Shown here piece after piece: positions 22,461 through 33,748 of a stretch of 64,000 nt of DNA. The stretch comes from Adiantum capillus-veneris. Its lineage: Eukaryota; Streptophyta; Polypodiopsida; Polypodiales; Pteridaceae. The stretch lies in the NCBI GenBank assembly GCA_014529385.2, contig CM043944.1, positions 63,142,248 to 63,206,247 on the forward strand, in the 5' to 3' direction. Positions within the stretch are counted from its first letter, which is position 1. The number at the start of each line of letters is the position of its first letter. A program made the position numbers and the translations under genes. The notes below the pieces were generated by a model that ran no database searches, was not told the DNA's origin, and saw only the letters and a list, made by a program, of their open reading frames with translations.

Positions 22461-23536
22461 TGTAAAGACCCCAAACCCGCCGACACCAAAAGCGGGATGG
22501 GACCATTGACATGTCTCTAGGCCTACTAAAGTTAGAGTCCTTAAACAAGAAGAATTACAGGGAACTCACCCTTATCATTGACAATGGTTTAGGTTTATAG
22601 CCCTAGAAGGGGACCTAGTCCTGTCTAGCAGTGGAAACGGGACCACTAAAAAAAAAACTATTCTGGCCCTATAACTTCCATCATTCAGATTAAGGTTTTC
22701 TTAGCCAACTCTTTTTTCCCCCTAACATATGTGAGGGCACAGCTGTTGGTGGTTTCCTCTTCCAAGTGAAGAAGTTTCTAAACGTTTTAGTGCGCAGGAA
22801 TGGATAGTTACCTGACTAATCATGTCAACCAATCCATGATTGACAACCTTAGTCAATCCCCACTTACCACCCCGCAATCACACATGATTTTTGTGTTGTT
22901 TAATAACTACCAAATTCTTTTGACAATTAAAATAGTGATTTCTTTTAACTTTCATCACTGAATTTCATTAATTAAGACAACCCTTGAAAATAGTATTGAA
23001 AACATTCTTTTAGCAAACAAGCATCTTTAGACTTAAGACAAGGTACTGTCATTCTGAAGTATCTCCTGACCAGTACTAGTTGTCTGAGACCACCTATACA
23101 GGGGTGAAAAAACGGCACCCATTCCTTATTTACAAAAACTGGGGTGGAAAAAGCCATCACCCATAGTCCGGGCGCCCATACGCAAATAGGTTGCCCATAC
23201 GCAAATAGGTTGCCCATACAACCAGGCGGTTCCTCTCGGATAAACTTGATATCCTAAGTAATATCCACAAGCACAAAAAAGCACGGGGTAAAGACTCCAT
23301 GCGTGCTGAGGAAACCGACTCATCCATGGCGGAATCTCCATCATTACTCATTACTTAAAGTAAAATATTCCAAGGAACCAGAGGTGTCTTGAGACAATCT
23401 GTCTTAAGGATGGTCAAACATTTCTTTCCTAGGTCAATCAGTCATAACCCAATCATTTCTTTCCTAGTTACAATCATTGCTCGTTGGTTTCTTAGAAGTT
23501 ACCTTCCATTTACAACCAGTTTATCCTTCCTAACCC

Positions 23537-23764
23537 TTACGTATGCAATGCTAACTTAAAAATGAACGTTAAAAGACTTAAGCGAACAAAATAGAAATCC
23601 ATCTGGGACTGGTTGTCCATGTGTTGCTGCACTAGTGCCTGCAGACTTTCCTCCGTAGTCCTATGACTAGGCCCAGCCTCATGGTCATTAGTGGCTTTAT
23701 TTCTTTTGTTGCTAATATCCTCTTCCTTGATAAGAGGATTTCCTCTAGTTCTCTTTGGAGCCAT
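23537..23764 (-). CDS. Gag-N-terminus-like ORF inside E7 3' LTR
   Basis: 75 codons starting MAPKRTRGNPLIKEEDI, with a hydrophilic, Gln-rich second half (LQALVQQHMDNQSQMDF). The other LTR has the same ORF at the same place (29980-29753), about ten residues different. The start resembles gag openings such as MAPKASRGRK of E5, so it may be the first part of a gag meant to be joined by splicing to internal gag. That is inference. A TATA-like TTATAAAGG lies only about 14 nt upstream of the ATG, too close to serve it. Confidence 0.35.
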   Translation of the reverse strand: MAPKRTRGNPLIKEEDISNKRNKATNDHEAGPSHRTTEESLQALVQQHMDNQSQMDFYFVRLSLLTFIFKLALHT

Positions 23765-24279
23765 ATTGGGAGCCTTTATAAAAGGACTTAATCGATTAGA
23801 AGATTAATTGAATAATCTTTTTCTTCCTTTTTAACCCAAAAATAAGGATTTTTGGAATAGGTATCCTTGATAGTTATTGGATGAGATATTTCTCCTATAC
23901 TTCCTTGTACTATTAGTATTCTCCCATAATTATCATATAATTATGGGAACTATTTTACTGGATTTCTCCTTAGTCCATATTCCAAGAATATTCTAGTTTT
24001 GGCCTTAGTAAATTGTAAGTTACATTTCTGTTAGTGGATTACTCACCCTAGATGTAATTTGATATGTTGTATCTTTAAGGATTTTCTGACTAACTCATAA
24101 AATAGATTTATAACTTTTTCCTTCTATAATTATGGTCTAATTTAGGCAAACTTTGACAGTAACTTGTTATACCAATTATTTAGGCTAAGGTAACTTTTCC
24201 AACCTTCCTAATTTCCATTCTCTAGTTTATACACAAAATCGATTACTTTTAATGAAGATAAGTATCTAAACTAATTATT

Positions 24280-25330
24280 TGAGGTTAAGATAATTATCAC
24301 GCATTCCATAAGATGTGATTTACATATGATAATTATCTCAAAGCATTTGGGATTAGTTTGCTATTTTCTCCATTTTATTTTCACCAAAAAATAATGTAAT
24401 TCTATTGAGATAATTAGTTAGACTAATTATTTGAGGTTAAGATAATTATCACGAGTTCTATAAGATGTATTTTACCTCTAATAATTATCTCAAATCATTT
24501 TGAATTATTTTTCTATTTTCCAATTTTTATTTTCCCCTAAAACTAGTGTAATTATACTGAGATAATTAATTAAAATAATTACTTGAGATTAAAATAATTA
24601 TCACTTGTTCCATGAGATTTGATTTACATTTGATATTTATCTAAAAGCTTTTTGGATCAATTAGCTATTTTACCCTTTTCCATTTCCCCTAGAAATAGTG
24701 TAATTCTGCTAAGATAATTAGGTAAGCTTATTATCTGAGATTAAGATAAATACCATGGGTTTTCTTAGATGAGATTTACCTCTGATAATTATGTCAAAGA
24801 ATTTTGTATCCATTTGCTTTTTTCCCCTTTTAATTTCCCCTAAATGCAGTATAATTATGCTGAGATAACTAGTTAAACTAATTATTTGAGGTTAAAATAA
24901 TTATCATGGGTTTCCAAAGATGTGATTTACGTCTAAAAATTATCTCAAAGAATTTTGGATAACTTTGCTCTTCTCCCCTTTTTAATTTCCCCTAACAACA
25001 ATGTAATTCTGCTAAGATAATTAGTTAAACTAATTATCTGAGATAAAGATAATTATCAAGCGTTTCTTAAGATGTAATTTACTTCTAATAATTATCTCAA
25101 AGCATTTTGGATGAAGTTGCTATTTTCCGCCCTTGAATTTCTCCTAAAACAGTGTAATTCTGCTAGGATAATTAGATATACTAATTATCTAAGGTTAAGA
25201 TAATTATCAAGGGATTTGTAAGATGTGGTTAACCTCTAATAAATATCTTAAAGAATTTTGGATTAGTTTGATCATTTCCCCCTTTATTTTTCTCTCAAAA
25301 CTAGTGTAATTCTGCTTAATTAATTATGAA
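24280..25330. repeat. AT-rich tandem array in E7 3' LTR, about 7 x 151 bp
   Basis: Diverged units start near 24286, 24435, 24588, 24741, 24892, 25043 and 25195. Each has a GATAATTATC-like palindrome, a GATGTGATTTAC-like box, a CCCCTTTTAATTTCCCC-like pyrimidine stretch and a TGTAATTCTGCT-like box. The same array is present in the other LTR. Confidence 0.9.
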
Positions 25331-25761
25331 AATTACTCAAAAAACTACAAGATAATTTTGCTAGTATAATGACAGTGTAACACAGCTGTGATAGTTATTT
25401 CATTTTAATCTAAACTTAATTAGTATAATTATCATTAGTTTATGGTTAAAATGGATAATTTCAGTCCTAATATGATATAATAATTAATTAGCTTACTATC
25501 CCTAAGCTTATTCACAATAATCAGCATAGAATTTTGAATTAAGAGAGGATTTTTGAGTATACATAGGTTTAATCTTCAATTAATTAAAAAAATTGTAAAT
25601 AGGTTAACCTAGCTTTGCTAATTAAGAAAGGTTAGTGCTAATTACCGTTGATTAACCAACTAGAGCTTTGCTCTCTAGTGATTTCTACGTAGAGGTCTCT
25701 CTAGATGAGAGAGAATGTACCAAGGCTCTGAGTCTAATTTTTTGTGAAGGAAGGGGGTCTT

Positions 25762-25772
25762 TTTATAGTTTT
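25762..25772 (-). promoter_or_regulatory. E7 LTR TATA box
   Basis: The minus strand reads ACTATAAAAAG, a canonical TATA box, about 475 nt from the LTR's U3 end. The right LTR has ACTATAAACAG at about 31929. Transcription from here would place the 151-bp array at the start of the RNA. Confidence 0.6.
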
Positions 25773-26220
25773 TCTGGGCCCTTGGCCTGTTCTTGGCAGG
25801 TTCTGACACCTCAAGCAAGGCCCCAGCTTCCATGTAGCACCACCTACTGCTAAAATTGTCTCGAGCAGGTTCCCCACAACTCCACACAGCCCCCTCAGCT
25901 TCCAGAATCAATTTTGACTAATTTTACTAATTTTTAATGATAAAAATTGGAAATATCAGTAATTTTTAGAACCTTAGGATAAGAAAGTCTTTGTTAATAA
26001 TAATTACTAAAACCATCCAATTTTACTTAACTAATTGAATTCCTAGTGTAACCTTTTAGGGCCCGTAACGTTTCCAGATTTTATCGGAATTTGATTCTGA
26101 AAAATACTAACCATAGTAAAGTTCTGGTTATGATTCCAAAAATACCAATATCAACCATGATTGAATCATTCTACAGTGTTTTCAAGTTAAATTTACAGGC
26201 TTTGTACAATTTCTAAGGTT

Positions 26221-26571
26221 TCAGAAACTGGAAACCTTACAATCACCCCAACTTAAGGAATTGAAACTAGGGAAATTTTTGTGAAGTAAGACTTCGTCCT
26301 CCCATGTGGCGTCTTCAGTGGGGTAGTCCTCCCATTTTACTAAATGTTCTCTAATAACTCTGTTTTGTAGACTCCTTTCCCTAGTATCGAGAATACAATC
26401 TGGTTGGAGTTCAAGACTTCCCTGCTTCTGCATCACAATCTGCTCGTCGTCTAGAGTGTGATTGGGATTTGGGATGTAGAGTTTTAGAAGACTGATATGG
26501 AATACATTATGGACTTTGAGGTGTTCAGGTAGTTTTAATTTGTAATCTTGCTCAATGATTATTTTAATCAC
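26221..26571 (-). CDS. E7 integrase C-terminus with chromodomain
   Basis: The frame reads KLKLPEHLKVHNVFHISLLK, the conserved H-N-V-F-H-V-S-x-L-K/R linker. After it comes a chromodomain: ILDTRERSLQNR, then EHLVKWEDYPTEDATWED, with the aromatic W and Y and the W-E pair in place. Chromodomains of chromoviruses bind histone marks and steer integration into heterochromatin. The stop lies just inside the LTR edge. The upstream integrase frame is separated by stops, so the product is not made as one protein. Confidence 0.88.
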   Translation of the reverse strand: MIKIIIEQDYKLKLPEHLKVHNVFHISLLKLYIPNPNHTLDDEQIVMQKQGSLELQPDCILDTRERSLQNRVIREHLVKWEDYPTEDATWEDEVLLHKNFPSFNSLSWGDCKVSSF

Positions 26572-26724
26572 TTCATAAGGTCCACAATATCTGGGGCTTA
26601 GTTTTTTGTATTTTTCGAAGGATAAAGTGCTTCTCTTTGGCCATACCCTAAGGAATACTTTATCCCCTTGTTTGAAAAACCGATCAGCATAATGTTTTTG
26701 GCGGTCCTTAGCTGCCTGAATGTC

Positions 26725-27540
26725 CTATCGTATGGCTTTGGTTTGGGCATCCATCTCCTCCAACATTTGCTTTGAAGCTTCTACTCTTGTAGTAGGGTCA
26801 AAAAAGTTGAGGGGTGATATACATTCATGCCCGTAAAGAGAATTAAATGGTGACATCCCAATGCTTTTGAAATGAGGAATTATAGGCGAATTCCACCAGA
26901 CGAAGAAATTGTATCCATTTTCGGGGTTCTCTACTACAATAGGCTCTAAGGATGTCTTCAATAACTTGATTCACTCTTTCCATCTGGCCGTCCGTTTGAG
27001 GGTGATAGGATGTACTGAAACATAGCTGGGTACCTAAGGATTCAAATAAAGCTTTCCAAAATTTTGAAGTAAATTTTGCATCTCTGCCAATGACTATTCT
27101 CTTAGGAAGTCCGTGTAATCTGAAGATCTCTTTGATAAATAAATGGCTTATGTCTGATGCAGTGTAAGTTGTTTTTACAGGCATCAAACGAGATACTTTA
27201 GTCAGCATATCCACTACTACCATAATGGAGTCGTAACCCCCTTGAACAGTGGGAAGGCCTGTTACAAAGTCCATGCTAAAGAGTTCCCACTTCTTTTGAG
27301 GAATGTCTAGATGTTGAAGTTTTCCTGGCATCATTACTCGTTCAGCCTGAATCCTTTGATAGGAAAGACATTGTTTGATGTAGCAAAGAATATCTCCTTT
27401 CATTCCTGGCCAGAAATAGATTTTCCTTATGGCATGAAGGGTCTTTGCATAGCCAGGATGGCCAGCAACTGGAGCGTTGTGTCTTTCAGAAAGGATTAAC
27501 TCCTTTAATGTTGGATTCTTAGTACTCTTCCATAGTAAGC
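26725..27540 (-). pseudogene. E7 integrase, catalytic Asp lost
   Basis: Starts with LKELILSERHNAPVAGHPGYAKT, the first His pair of the zinc domain, then the frame 27403-26843 with the C-x-x-C remnant and core. The first Asp is present (IMVVVDMLTKVSRL) and so is the Glu (HPQTDGQMERVNQ). The second Asp block reads IVIGRDAKFTSKF, with Gly where Asp is expected (usually S-D-R-D). The following frame 26961-26725 continues the core (MSPFNSLYGHECISPL), and its overlap with the first frame indicates an indel. Confidence 0.85.
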
Positions 27541-27850
27541 CCTAATTGTTTGAGGGAAAAGAATTCATTCATTTTAATATCTTGGTGAGCTGGAGGAAGA
27601 TATCTTTCTTTCACTGCCTACTTCATTCTTTCCCAGGAGGGACTAATGGAAGGGTTATCTCTACAGTATTGTTTCCACCAGAGTTTTGCATCTCCGATGA
27701 GTCGAAACATTCCCAACATTGCCTGATTTTCCAAAGCAGTTCTTGCTGCCAAGAAATAATCATCCATGGCGTCGAGCCAGGCTTCGGAATCATGTTCTAA
27801 GTTGGTTCCCTCTCCCTTGAAGGTTGGGAGTTGAACTTGTTTTAGTAGTA
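27541..27850 (-). pseudogene. E7 gag core, joined by deletion to integrase
   Basis: Minus-strand reading gives LPTFKGEGTNLEHDSEAWLD, AMLGMFRLIGDAKLWWKQY and then DIKMNEFFSLKQLGLTMEEY. This is the classical chromovirus gag: P-x-F-x-G, A-x-x-W, and F-x-x-L-x-Q-x-x-x-V-x-E-Y. A UAG follows the WERMK block. Right after EEY the sequence jumps to integrase (KNPTLKEL), so zinc knuckle, protease, RT and RNase H are deleted, with the joint near 27521. Confidence 0.85.
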
Positions 27851-28085
27851 GTTTCTTTTCCTGGGTGGGAGTGTAGAGGCTTTTTGCATTACCCTGGGTT
27901 TTTAGTTAATGAAGATCTTTCAGTGATAACAATAATTTTGTTTTGTCATGCAATTTTTTCTAATCTATATACTTTTGAAATTTTGAATGAAAATAGAAAT
28001 CCGACAATTACTATAACCATCTCAATTAAACTACACAAAGCATGTCATAAAACCATGGTATATACAAGAGTTAATACAACACTGA

Positions 28086-28195
28086 CTCATACTATGTACA
28101 AGATGGACTCGTGATATATACAAGATGGAGTCATACTATATATAAGATGGACTCATGCTATGTACAGGATGGCCTCATGCTATGTACAAAGTGTA
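28086..28195. repeat. 22-bp minisatellite, 5 copies, in E7 internal region
   Basis: Five diverged copies of a TCATACTATGTACAAGATGGAC-like unit (22 bp) lie between the leader ORF and gag. 22 bp is not a multiple of three, so a coding frame would shift at each unit. Confidence 0.88.
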
Positions 28196-28329
28196 ACTCT
28201 CTATACCAAAATCCTCTTCACCACTGGTGGGTCTGGAAGGGGATCAAAACATATAACATCTTTTGGTCCCCTAGATTTTGGGCCTACCCTCATGGGTCTC
28301 ATCCTACCTGGGTATATTACTTTGTCTAC

Positions 28330-28683
28330 CTAATCATATACCCACTGATTTTGTGACACTTCTACGCCGTCTATAGTAATGTTCTGATCTAGATCTTTAG
28401 TCCCACTGAAAAAGAAAACTTCAATGGTCCGAAGTGTTTTTGCCCACATGAGTCTTTTCAAATTGAGTGTCAAACCTTCTATCTGTCCCGCATCAATCAG
28501 AAAAATTCTGCCAAACTGTGACCAGCTGATTCCCCATGTAGGAGGAGGGGAAAACATCTCATCTAAAAATTGCATGATGAAAAATTTACTGGAGTTGCAA
28601 GCAGCCTCGAACATGATGTTGAAAATCACAAACTTTCGGTAAGCTTGGCGGATATTTTCCTGTATCGATAGGAAAATTCTCAT
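28330..28683 (-). CDS. E7 leader ORF, unknown
   Basis: A 117-codon frame just after the PBS, hydrophobic and aromatic-rich (SPPPTWGISWSQFGRIF, then FFFSGTKDLDQNITIDGVEV). Readable sequence continues past a UAG to about 28200 (KSRGPKDVICFDPLPDPP). It lies where the N-terminus of gag is expected, but I do not recognise it as gag. It may be an additional small ORF or decayed gag sequence. Confidence 0.3.
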   Translation of the reverse strand: MRIFLSIQENIRQAYRKFVIFNIMFEAACNSSKFFIMQFLDEMFSPPPTWGISWSQFGRIFLIDAGQIEGLTLNLKRLMWAKTLRTIEVFFFSGTKDLDQNITIDGVEVSQNQWVYD

Positions 28684-28762
28684 TCACAACATACCATAAT
28701 TAAAAATGCAATATAAATTGTGCCTACTGTTTCAACTTTTTCCATCCTAAGGTCAGGACCTT

Positions 28763-28784
28763 GTTAAACCATGCTCTGATATCA
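28763..28784 (-). other. E7 primer-binding site, initiator-Met tRNA type
   Basis: The minus strand reads TGATATCAGAGCATGGTTT two bases inside the LTR. The TATCAGAGC core and following GGTTT match the complement of plant initiator tRNA-Met; position 3 and two others differ, consistent with decay. Confidence 0.85.
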
Positions 28785-29752
28785 CTTGTAAAGACCCCAA
28801 ACCCGTCGACACCAAAAGCGGGATGGGACCATTGATAGATCTCTAGGCCTACTAAAGTCAGAGTCCTTAAACAAGAAGAATTCCAGGGAATTCACCCTTA
28901 CCATTGACAATGGTTTAGGTTTATAGCCCTTGAAGGGGACCTAGTCATGTCTCGCAGTGGAAACGGGACCACTAAAAAAAAAACTATTCCGGCCCTATAA
29001 CTTCCATAATTCAGATTAAAGTTTCCTTAGCCAACGCTTTTTCCCCCCTAGCATATGCGAGGGCATAGCTGTTGGTGGATTCCTTTTCCAAGTGAAGAAG
29101 TTTCTAAATGTTTTAGTACATGGGAATGGATAGTTACCTGACTAATCAGGTCCACCCGTCCATAATTGACAACCTTAGTCAATCCCCACACTCACACATG
29201 ATTTTTGTGTTGTTTAATTACTACCACATTCTTTTCACAATTTAAACAATGATTTCTTTTAACTTTCATAACTGAATTTCATTAAGACAACCCTTGAAAA
29301 CAGTATTGAAAACATTCTTTTAGCAAACAAACATCTTTAGAATTAAGACAAGGTACTCTCATTGTGAAGTATCTCTGACCAGTACTAGCTTGTCTCAAGA
29401 ACACCTATATAGGGATGAAAAAACGGCAACCATTCCTTATTTATAAAAACCGGGGATAAACTTGATATCCTAAGTAATATCCACAAGCACAAAGAAGCAC
29501 GGGGTAAAGACTCCATGCGCGCTGAGGAAACCGACTCATCCATGGCGGAATCACCATCATTACTTATTACCTGGAGTAAAATATTCCAAGGAATCAGAGG
29601 TGTCTTGAGACAAGCTCTCTTAAGGATGGTCAAACATTTCTTTCCTAGGTCAATCAGTCATAACCCAATCATTTCTTTCCTAGTTACAATCATTGCTCAT
29701 GGGTTTCCTGAAAGTTACCTTTCATTTATAGCCAGTTTATCCTTCCTAACCC

Positions 29753-29980
29753 TTACGTATGCAATGCTAACTTAAAAATGAACTTTAAAAGGCTTAAGCG
29801 AACAAAATAGAAATCCATCTGGGACTGGTCGTCCATGTGCTGTTGCGTTGGTGCCAGCAGACTTTCCTCCGTAGGCCTATGACTAGGTCCAGCCTCATGG
29901 TCATTAGTGGCTTTATTTATTTTATTGCTAATATCCTCTTCCTTGGTAAGAGGATTTGCTTTGGTTCTCTTTGGAGCCAT
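29753..29980 (-). CDS. Gag-N-terminus-like ORF inside E7 5' LTR
   Basis: 75 codons, MAPKRTKANPLTKEEDI onward, colinear with 23764-23537 and about 87 percent identical by eye. It lies roughly 1.9 kb downstream of the LTR TATA box and 970 nt upstream of the PBS, so a transcript from this LTR would include it. There is no evidence that it is translated. Confidence 0.35.
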   Translation of the reverse strand: MAPKRTKANPLTKEEDISNKINKATNDHEAGPSHRPTEESLLAPTQQHMDDQSQMDFYFVRLSLLKFIFKLALHT

Positions 29981-30534
29981 ATTGGCAGCCTTTATAAAAG
30001 GACTTAATCGATTAGAAGATTAATTGAATAATCTTTTTTCTTCCTTTTTTACCCAAAAATTAGGATTTTTGAAATAGGTATCCCTGATAGTTATTGGATG
30101 AGATATTTCTCATGTACTTCCTTGTACTATTATTACTCTCCCATAATTATCACATAATTATGGGAACTATTTTACTAGATTTCTCTTTAGTCCATATTCC
30201 AAGAATATTCTATTTTTGGCCTAAGTAAATTGTAAGTTGTATCTGATATGTAATTTGATATGTTCTATCTTTAAGAATTTTCTGATTAACTCATAAAATT
30301 GATTTTTAACTTTTTCCTTCTATAATTATGGTCTAATTCAGGAAAACTCTGCTAACAATAATTTGTTATACCAATTATTTAGGGTAAGGTAGCTTTCCCA
30401 ACCATTAATAGTGATTTTTGACCTCAAGTATTTATTAGGTAATTATATCAATTCATTTCCTAGTTTCCTTTCTCTAGTTTATATACAAACTCGGTTACTT
30501 TTAATCAAGATAAGTATCTAAACTAATTATCTGA

Positions 30535-31600
30535 GGTTAGGATAATTATCACGGATTTCTTAAGATGTGATTTACCTCTGATAATTAGCTCAAAGCATTT
30601 GAGATTATTTTGCTATTTTTCCCCTTTTAGTTTTTCCTAAAAATAGTGTAATTCTATTGAGATAATTAGTTGGACTAATTTTTAGAGGTTAATATAATTA
30701 TCACGGGTTCTAAAAGATGTGTTTTACCTTCAAGAAAAAATCTCAATTCATTTTGAGTTAGTTTGCTATTTTCTCCCTTTTAATTTCTCCTAAAAATAGT
30801 GTAATTCTATTGAGATAACTAGTTGTACTAATTTTTTGAGGTTAAGATAATTATCACGGGTTGTAAAAGATGTGTTTTACCTTCGATAAAAAATCTCAAA
30901 TCATTTTGAATTAGTTTTTTATTTCCCCTTTTAGTTTCTCCTAAAAATAGTGTAATTATACTGGGATAATTAGTTAAACTAATTATCTATCGCTAAGATA
31001 ATTATCACATGTTTTATAGGATTTGATTTTCCTTTGATAATTATCTGAAATCATTTTGGATTAATTTTCTTTTTTCCCCCTTTTAGTTTTTCCTAAAAAT
31101 AATGTTATTTTGCTAAGTTAATTAGGTAAACTAATTATTTGAGGTTAAGATAAATATCATGGGTTTTCTAAGATGTGATTTACCTCTGATAATTATCTTA
31201 AAGCATTTCGGATCAATTTTCTATTTCTTTCCTTTTAATTTTTCCTAAAAACAATTAATTATGCTAGGATAATTAGTTAAGCACAATAATCTGAGGTTAA
31301 GAACTTTCACGGGTTTCTTGAGATGTGATTTACCTCTAATAATTATCTCCAAGCATTTTATATCCATTAGCTATTTTCCCCTTTTTAATTTCTCTTAAAA
31401 ATAGTGTAATGATGCTAAGATAATTAGTTAGACTAATTATCTGAGGTTAAAATAAATATCATGGGCTTTCTAAGATGTGATTTATCTCTAATAATTATCT
31501 CAAAGAATTTTGGATCAAGTTGCTCTTTTCCCCTTTTTAATTTTCCCTAAAAAAATGTAATTTTGCTAAGATAATTAGGTAAACTAATTAGTATAATAAT
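30535..31600. repeat. AT-rich tandem array in E7 5' LTR, about 7 x 151 bp
   Basis: Units near 30535, 30690, 30843, 30993, 31144, 31294 and 31446, with the same internal boxes as the 24280-25330 array. Confidence 0.9.
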
Positions 31601-32395
31601 CATTAATTTATGCTTAAAATGGATAATTTCAGCCCTAATATGGTATAATAATTAATTAGCTTAGTATCCCTAAGATTAATCACAATAATCAGCAGAGAAT
31701 TTTGAATTAAGAGAGGATTTTTTAGTATACATAGGTTTAATCTTCAATTAATTAAGAAAATTATAAATAGGTTAACATAGCTTTGCTAATTAAGAAAGGT
31801 TAGTGCTAATTACCATTGATTAACCAACTAGATCTTTCCTCTCTAGTGATTTTTCCATAGAGGTCTCTCTAGATGAGAGAGAATGTACCAAGGTTCGAGT
31901 CTAATTTTTTGTGAAGGAAGGGGGTCTGTTTATAGTTTTTCTGGGGCCGTAGGATGTTCTTGGCAGGTTCTGCAACCTCAAGCAAGGCCCCAGCGTCCAT
32001 GTAGTGCCACCTGCTGCTAATACTGTCCCGGGAAAGTTCCCCATAGCTTCACAAAGCCCCCTCAGCTTCCAGAGTCGATTTTGACTAATTTCACTGATTT
32101 TTAATGATGAAAATTGGAAATATCAGTAATTTCTAGAACCTTAGGATAAAAAAGTCTTGGTTAACAATAATTACTGAAACCATCCAAGTTTACTTAACTA
32201 ATTGAATTCCTAGTGTTGGTTAACTTTTCCAGATTTTATTGGAATCTGATTCTGAAAATACTAACCATAGTAAAGCTCTTATTATGATTCCAAAAATACC
32301 AATATCAGCCATGATTGAATCATTCTACAGTGTTTTCAAGTTAAATTTATGGGCTTTATACAGTTTCTAAGGTTTTAGAAAATGGAAACCTTACA

Positions 32396-32640
32396 TACAT
32401 TCCTTTTGCATCAACATTGCACCTATAGCAACCCTACCGACCGTTATGGCCATAAAAAAAACATCCTCATTGTTAGGAGGACACATCGTAGGCAGCTGAC
32501 ACAATAACTCCTTCACCTTATCAAAGGCTACCTGTGCATCACTGTCAAAGTGGGAATATATCGACCACTATTTTGTCAGAGTAGTAAACTGCAAATACGC
32601 ATAAACTATGGCAAGAATATGGGAAAAGCCGGCAGAAAGT
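32396..32640 (-). pseudogene. E3 RT end / RNase H start, beyond E7
   Basis: Minus-strand reading gives SDAQVAFDKVKELLCQLP and then VGRVAIGAMLMQK. These are the A-F-x-x-L/V-K-x-x-L block linking RT and RNase H and the first strand of RNase H with its G-A-x-L-x-Q end. With 22460-22270 it forms one RNase H split by E7. The first five bases (TACAT) are the right TSD. Upstream of about 32640 the RT cannot be followed. Confidence 0.7.
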
Positions 32641-33506
32641 TTCCCTAGAAAATCAGCAAAAGCTCAAAAAATCTCACCCAATACTCTTGAAGATAGACAC
32701 TCAGTGTCTCAGTGGCAAAATTGACAAAAGGCATACATAGCACTTCCAAAACCCTGGCATAACATCTCACTCCTGACCGTGTGGTTCTATGGACGTGTAC
32801 CTCTCCAAAAACACTGCAAACCCCTAAAACTTCTACCTGCAAGCTACACCTAGCTCAAGCTGTATCCACATATGCATAAACAACATAAAACTGCACATGA
32901 TCGTGCAAAAACTGCTCTCTAGTGCTCCACACAAGCTACACTATAATTTGTGAGAAAAACGGATGGGAAAATGGAAACTATTACCTCATTGGTTGGTTAA
33001 CACTTTCACTGAAAAAACCTACCACCAAGAGGTATTTGCACTCAATGTTAAACCCACTCCGAAATGGGCCATCGGAGTCGAAACAAGAGAAAACCGTCGA
33101 AGTCAAAAAATTGGGGATGGCCATCAAAGTCCTCTTCCCCCACTGGCCGGAAGTGCCAATGCTATGGCCTCCTGTGCTCAAAGTCAAGAAAACGGTCAAG
33201 ATCACCTTCCGTGATCGAGCACAATCACGCTAGTCGAATAGTTACCTGATTGGTGTAGAAACCGATGTGCGAGCCGTAAATGCAAAACTGTAGAGAAGAA
33301 AATTGAGACATAAGAAGAAATGCCAAAATTGGTGTCAAAACCTATGCCCGGTCTCCGAAATCCGAAGCCAAGAAGAGGGAGAAAAGTCGCTAAAAAAATC
33401 AATGAGATCGGGCCGATGGATGCTGATGTTTGGGCTTACTCGTTGGTACCTGCGTTGCCTATGTGCATGCGTGTGCACCAAAAGAGGTGGACTCAATCTC
33501 ACCTCT
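32641..33506. other. No recognised gene
   Basis: Between the E3 remnant and the CT tract. Several short open frames exist on both strands (for example plus 32922-33233), overlapping in three frames, with no domain I recognise. It may be decayed E3 sequence or an older element. Confidence 0.4.
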
Positions 33507-33527
33507 CACTCTCTCTCTCTCTCTCTA

Positions 33528-33590
<63 letters not shown>
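33507..33590. repeat. (CT)n microsatellite
   Basis: About 84 bp of CT with a few interruptions (TATCTCTCTTT) at its left; CT-rich DNA continues to about 33690. Confidence 0.96.
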
Positions 33591-33593
<3 letters not shown>

Positions 33594-33746
33594 ATAGCTC
33601 TCACTCGCTTGCTCTCTCACATGTCTTAATTTGTTCATAGCTGCCTAGCTCTCTAGATCACTCTCTCTCATTGCTGTCTATCTCTCACAGCCTAGCAGAG
33701 AGTCGGGATCTAGGGGTGTGGTAGGAGAGGGGGTGGTTGGAGAGTC

Positions 33747-33748
<2 letters not shown>

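Larger units (their letters stand above)
22461..26241 (-). repeat. E7 3' LTR (3781 bp)
   Basis: Begins TGTAAAGACCCC and ends GGAAACCTTACA, with short inverted ends TGTAA/TTACA. It contains the ORF at 23764-23537, an extra 95-bp insertion absent from the partner (about 23145-23240, with repeated CGCAAATAGGTTGCCCATA), an AT-rich tandem array (about 24280-25330), and a TATA box near 25762. Similarity with the right LTR runs along the whole length. Confidence 0.93.
22461..32395 (-). mobile_element. E7: chromovirus-type Gypsy element with giant LTRs, internally deleted
   Basis: Two related LTRs (3781 and 3609 bp) flank only 2.5 kb of internal DNA. Perfect 5-bp TSDs (TACAT) bound the whole. An initiator-Met-type PBS lies beside the right LTR, so the element is on the minus strand. 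Internal order: leader, gag, then directly integrase and a chromodomain. Protease, RT and RNase H are missing, with the deletion joint near 27521. It inserted into E3's first RNase H. It can no longer move by itself but may be mobilised by a relative. Confidence 0.93.
28787..32395 (-). repeat. E7 5' LTR (3609 bp)
   Basis: Partner of 22461-26241, starting TGTAAAGACCCC and ending CCTTACA. It carries the paired ORF (29980-29753) and its own seven-unit array (about 30535-31600), and lacks the 95-bp insertion of the left copy. The LTRs differ at many sites and by indels, so E7 is not recent. Confidence 0.93.
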
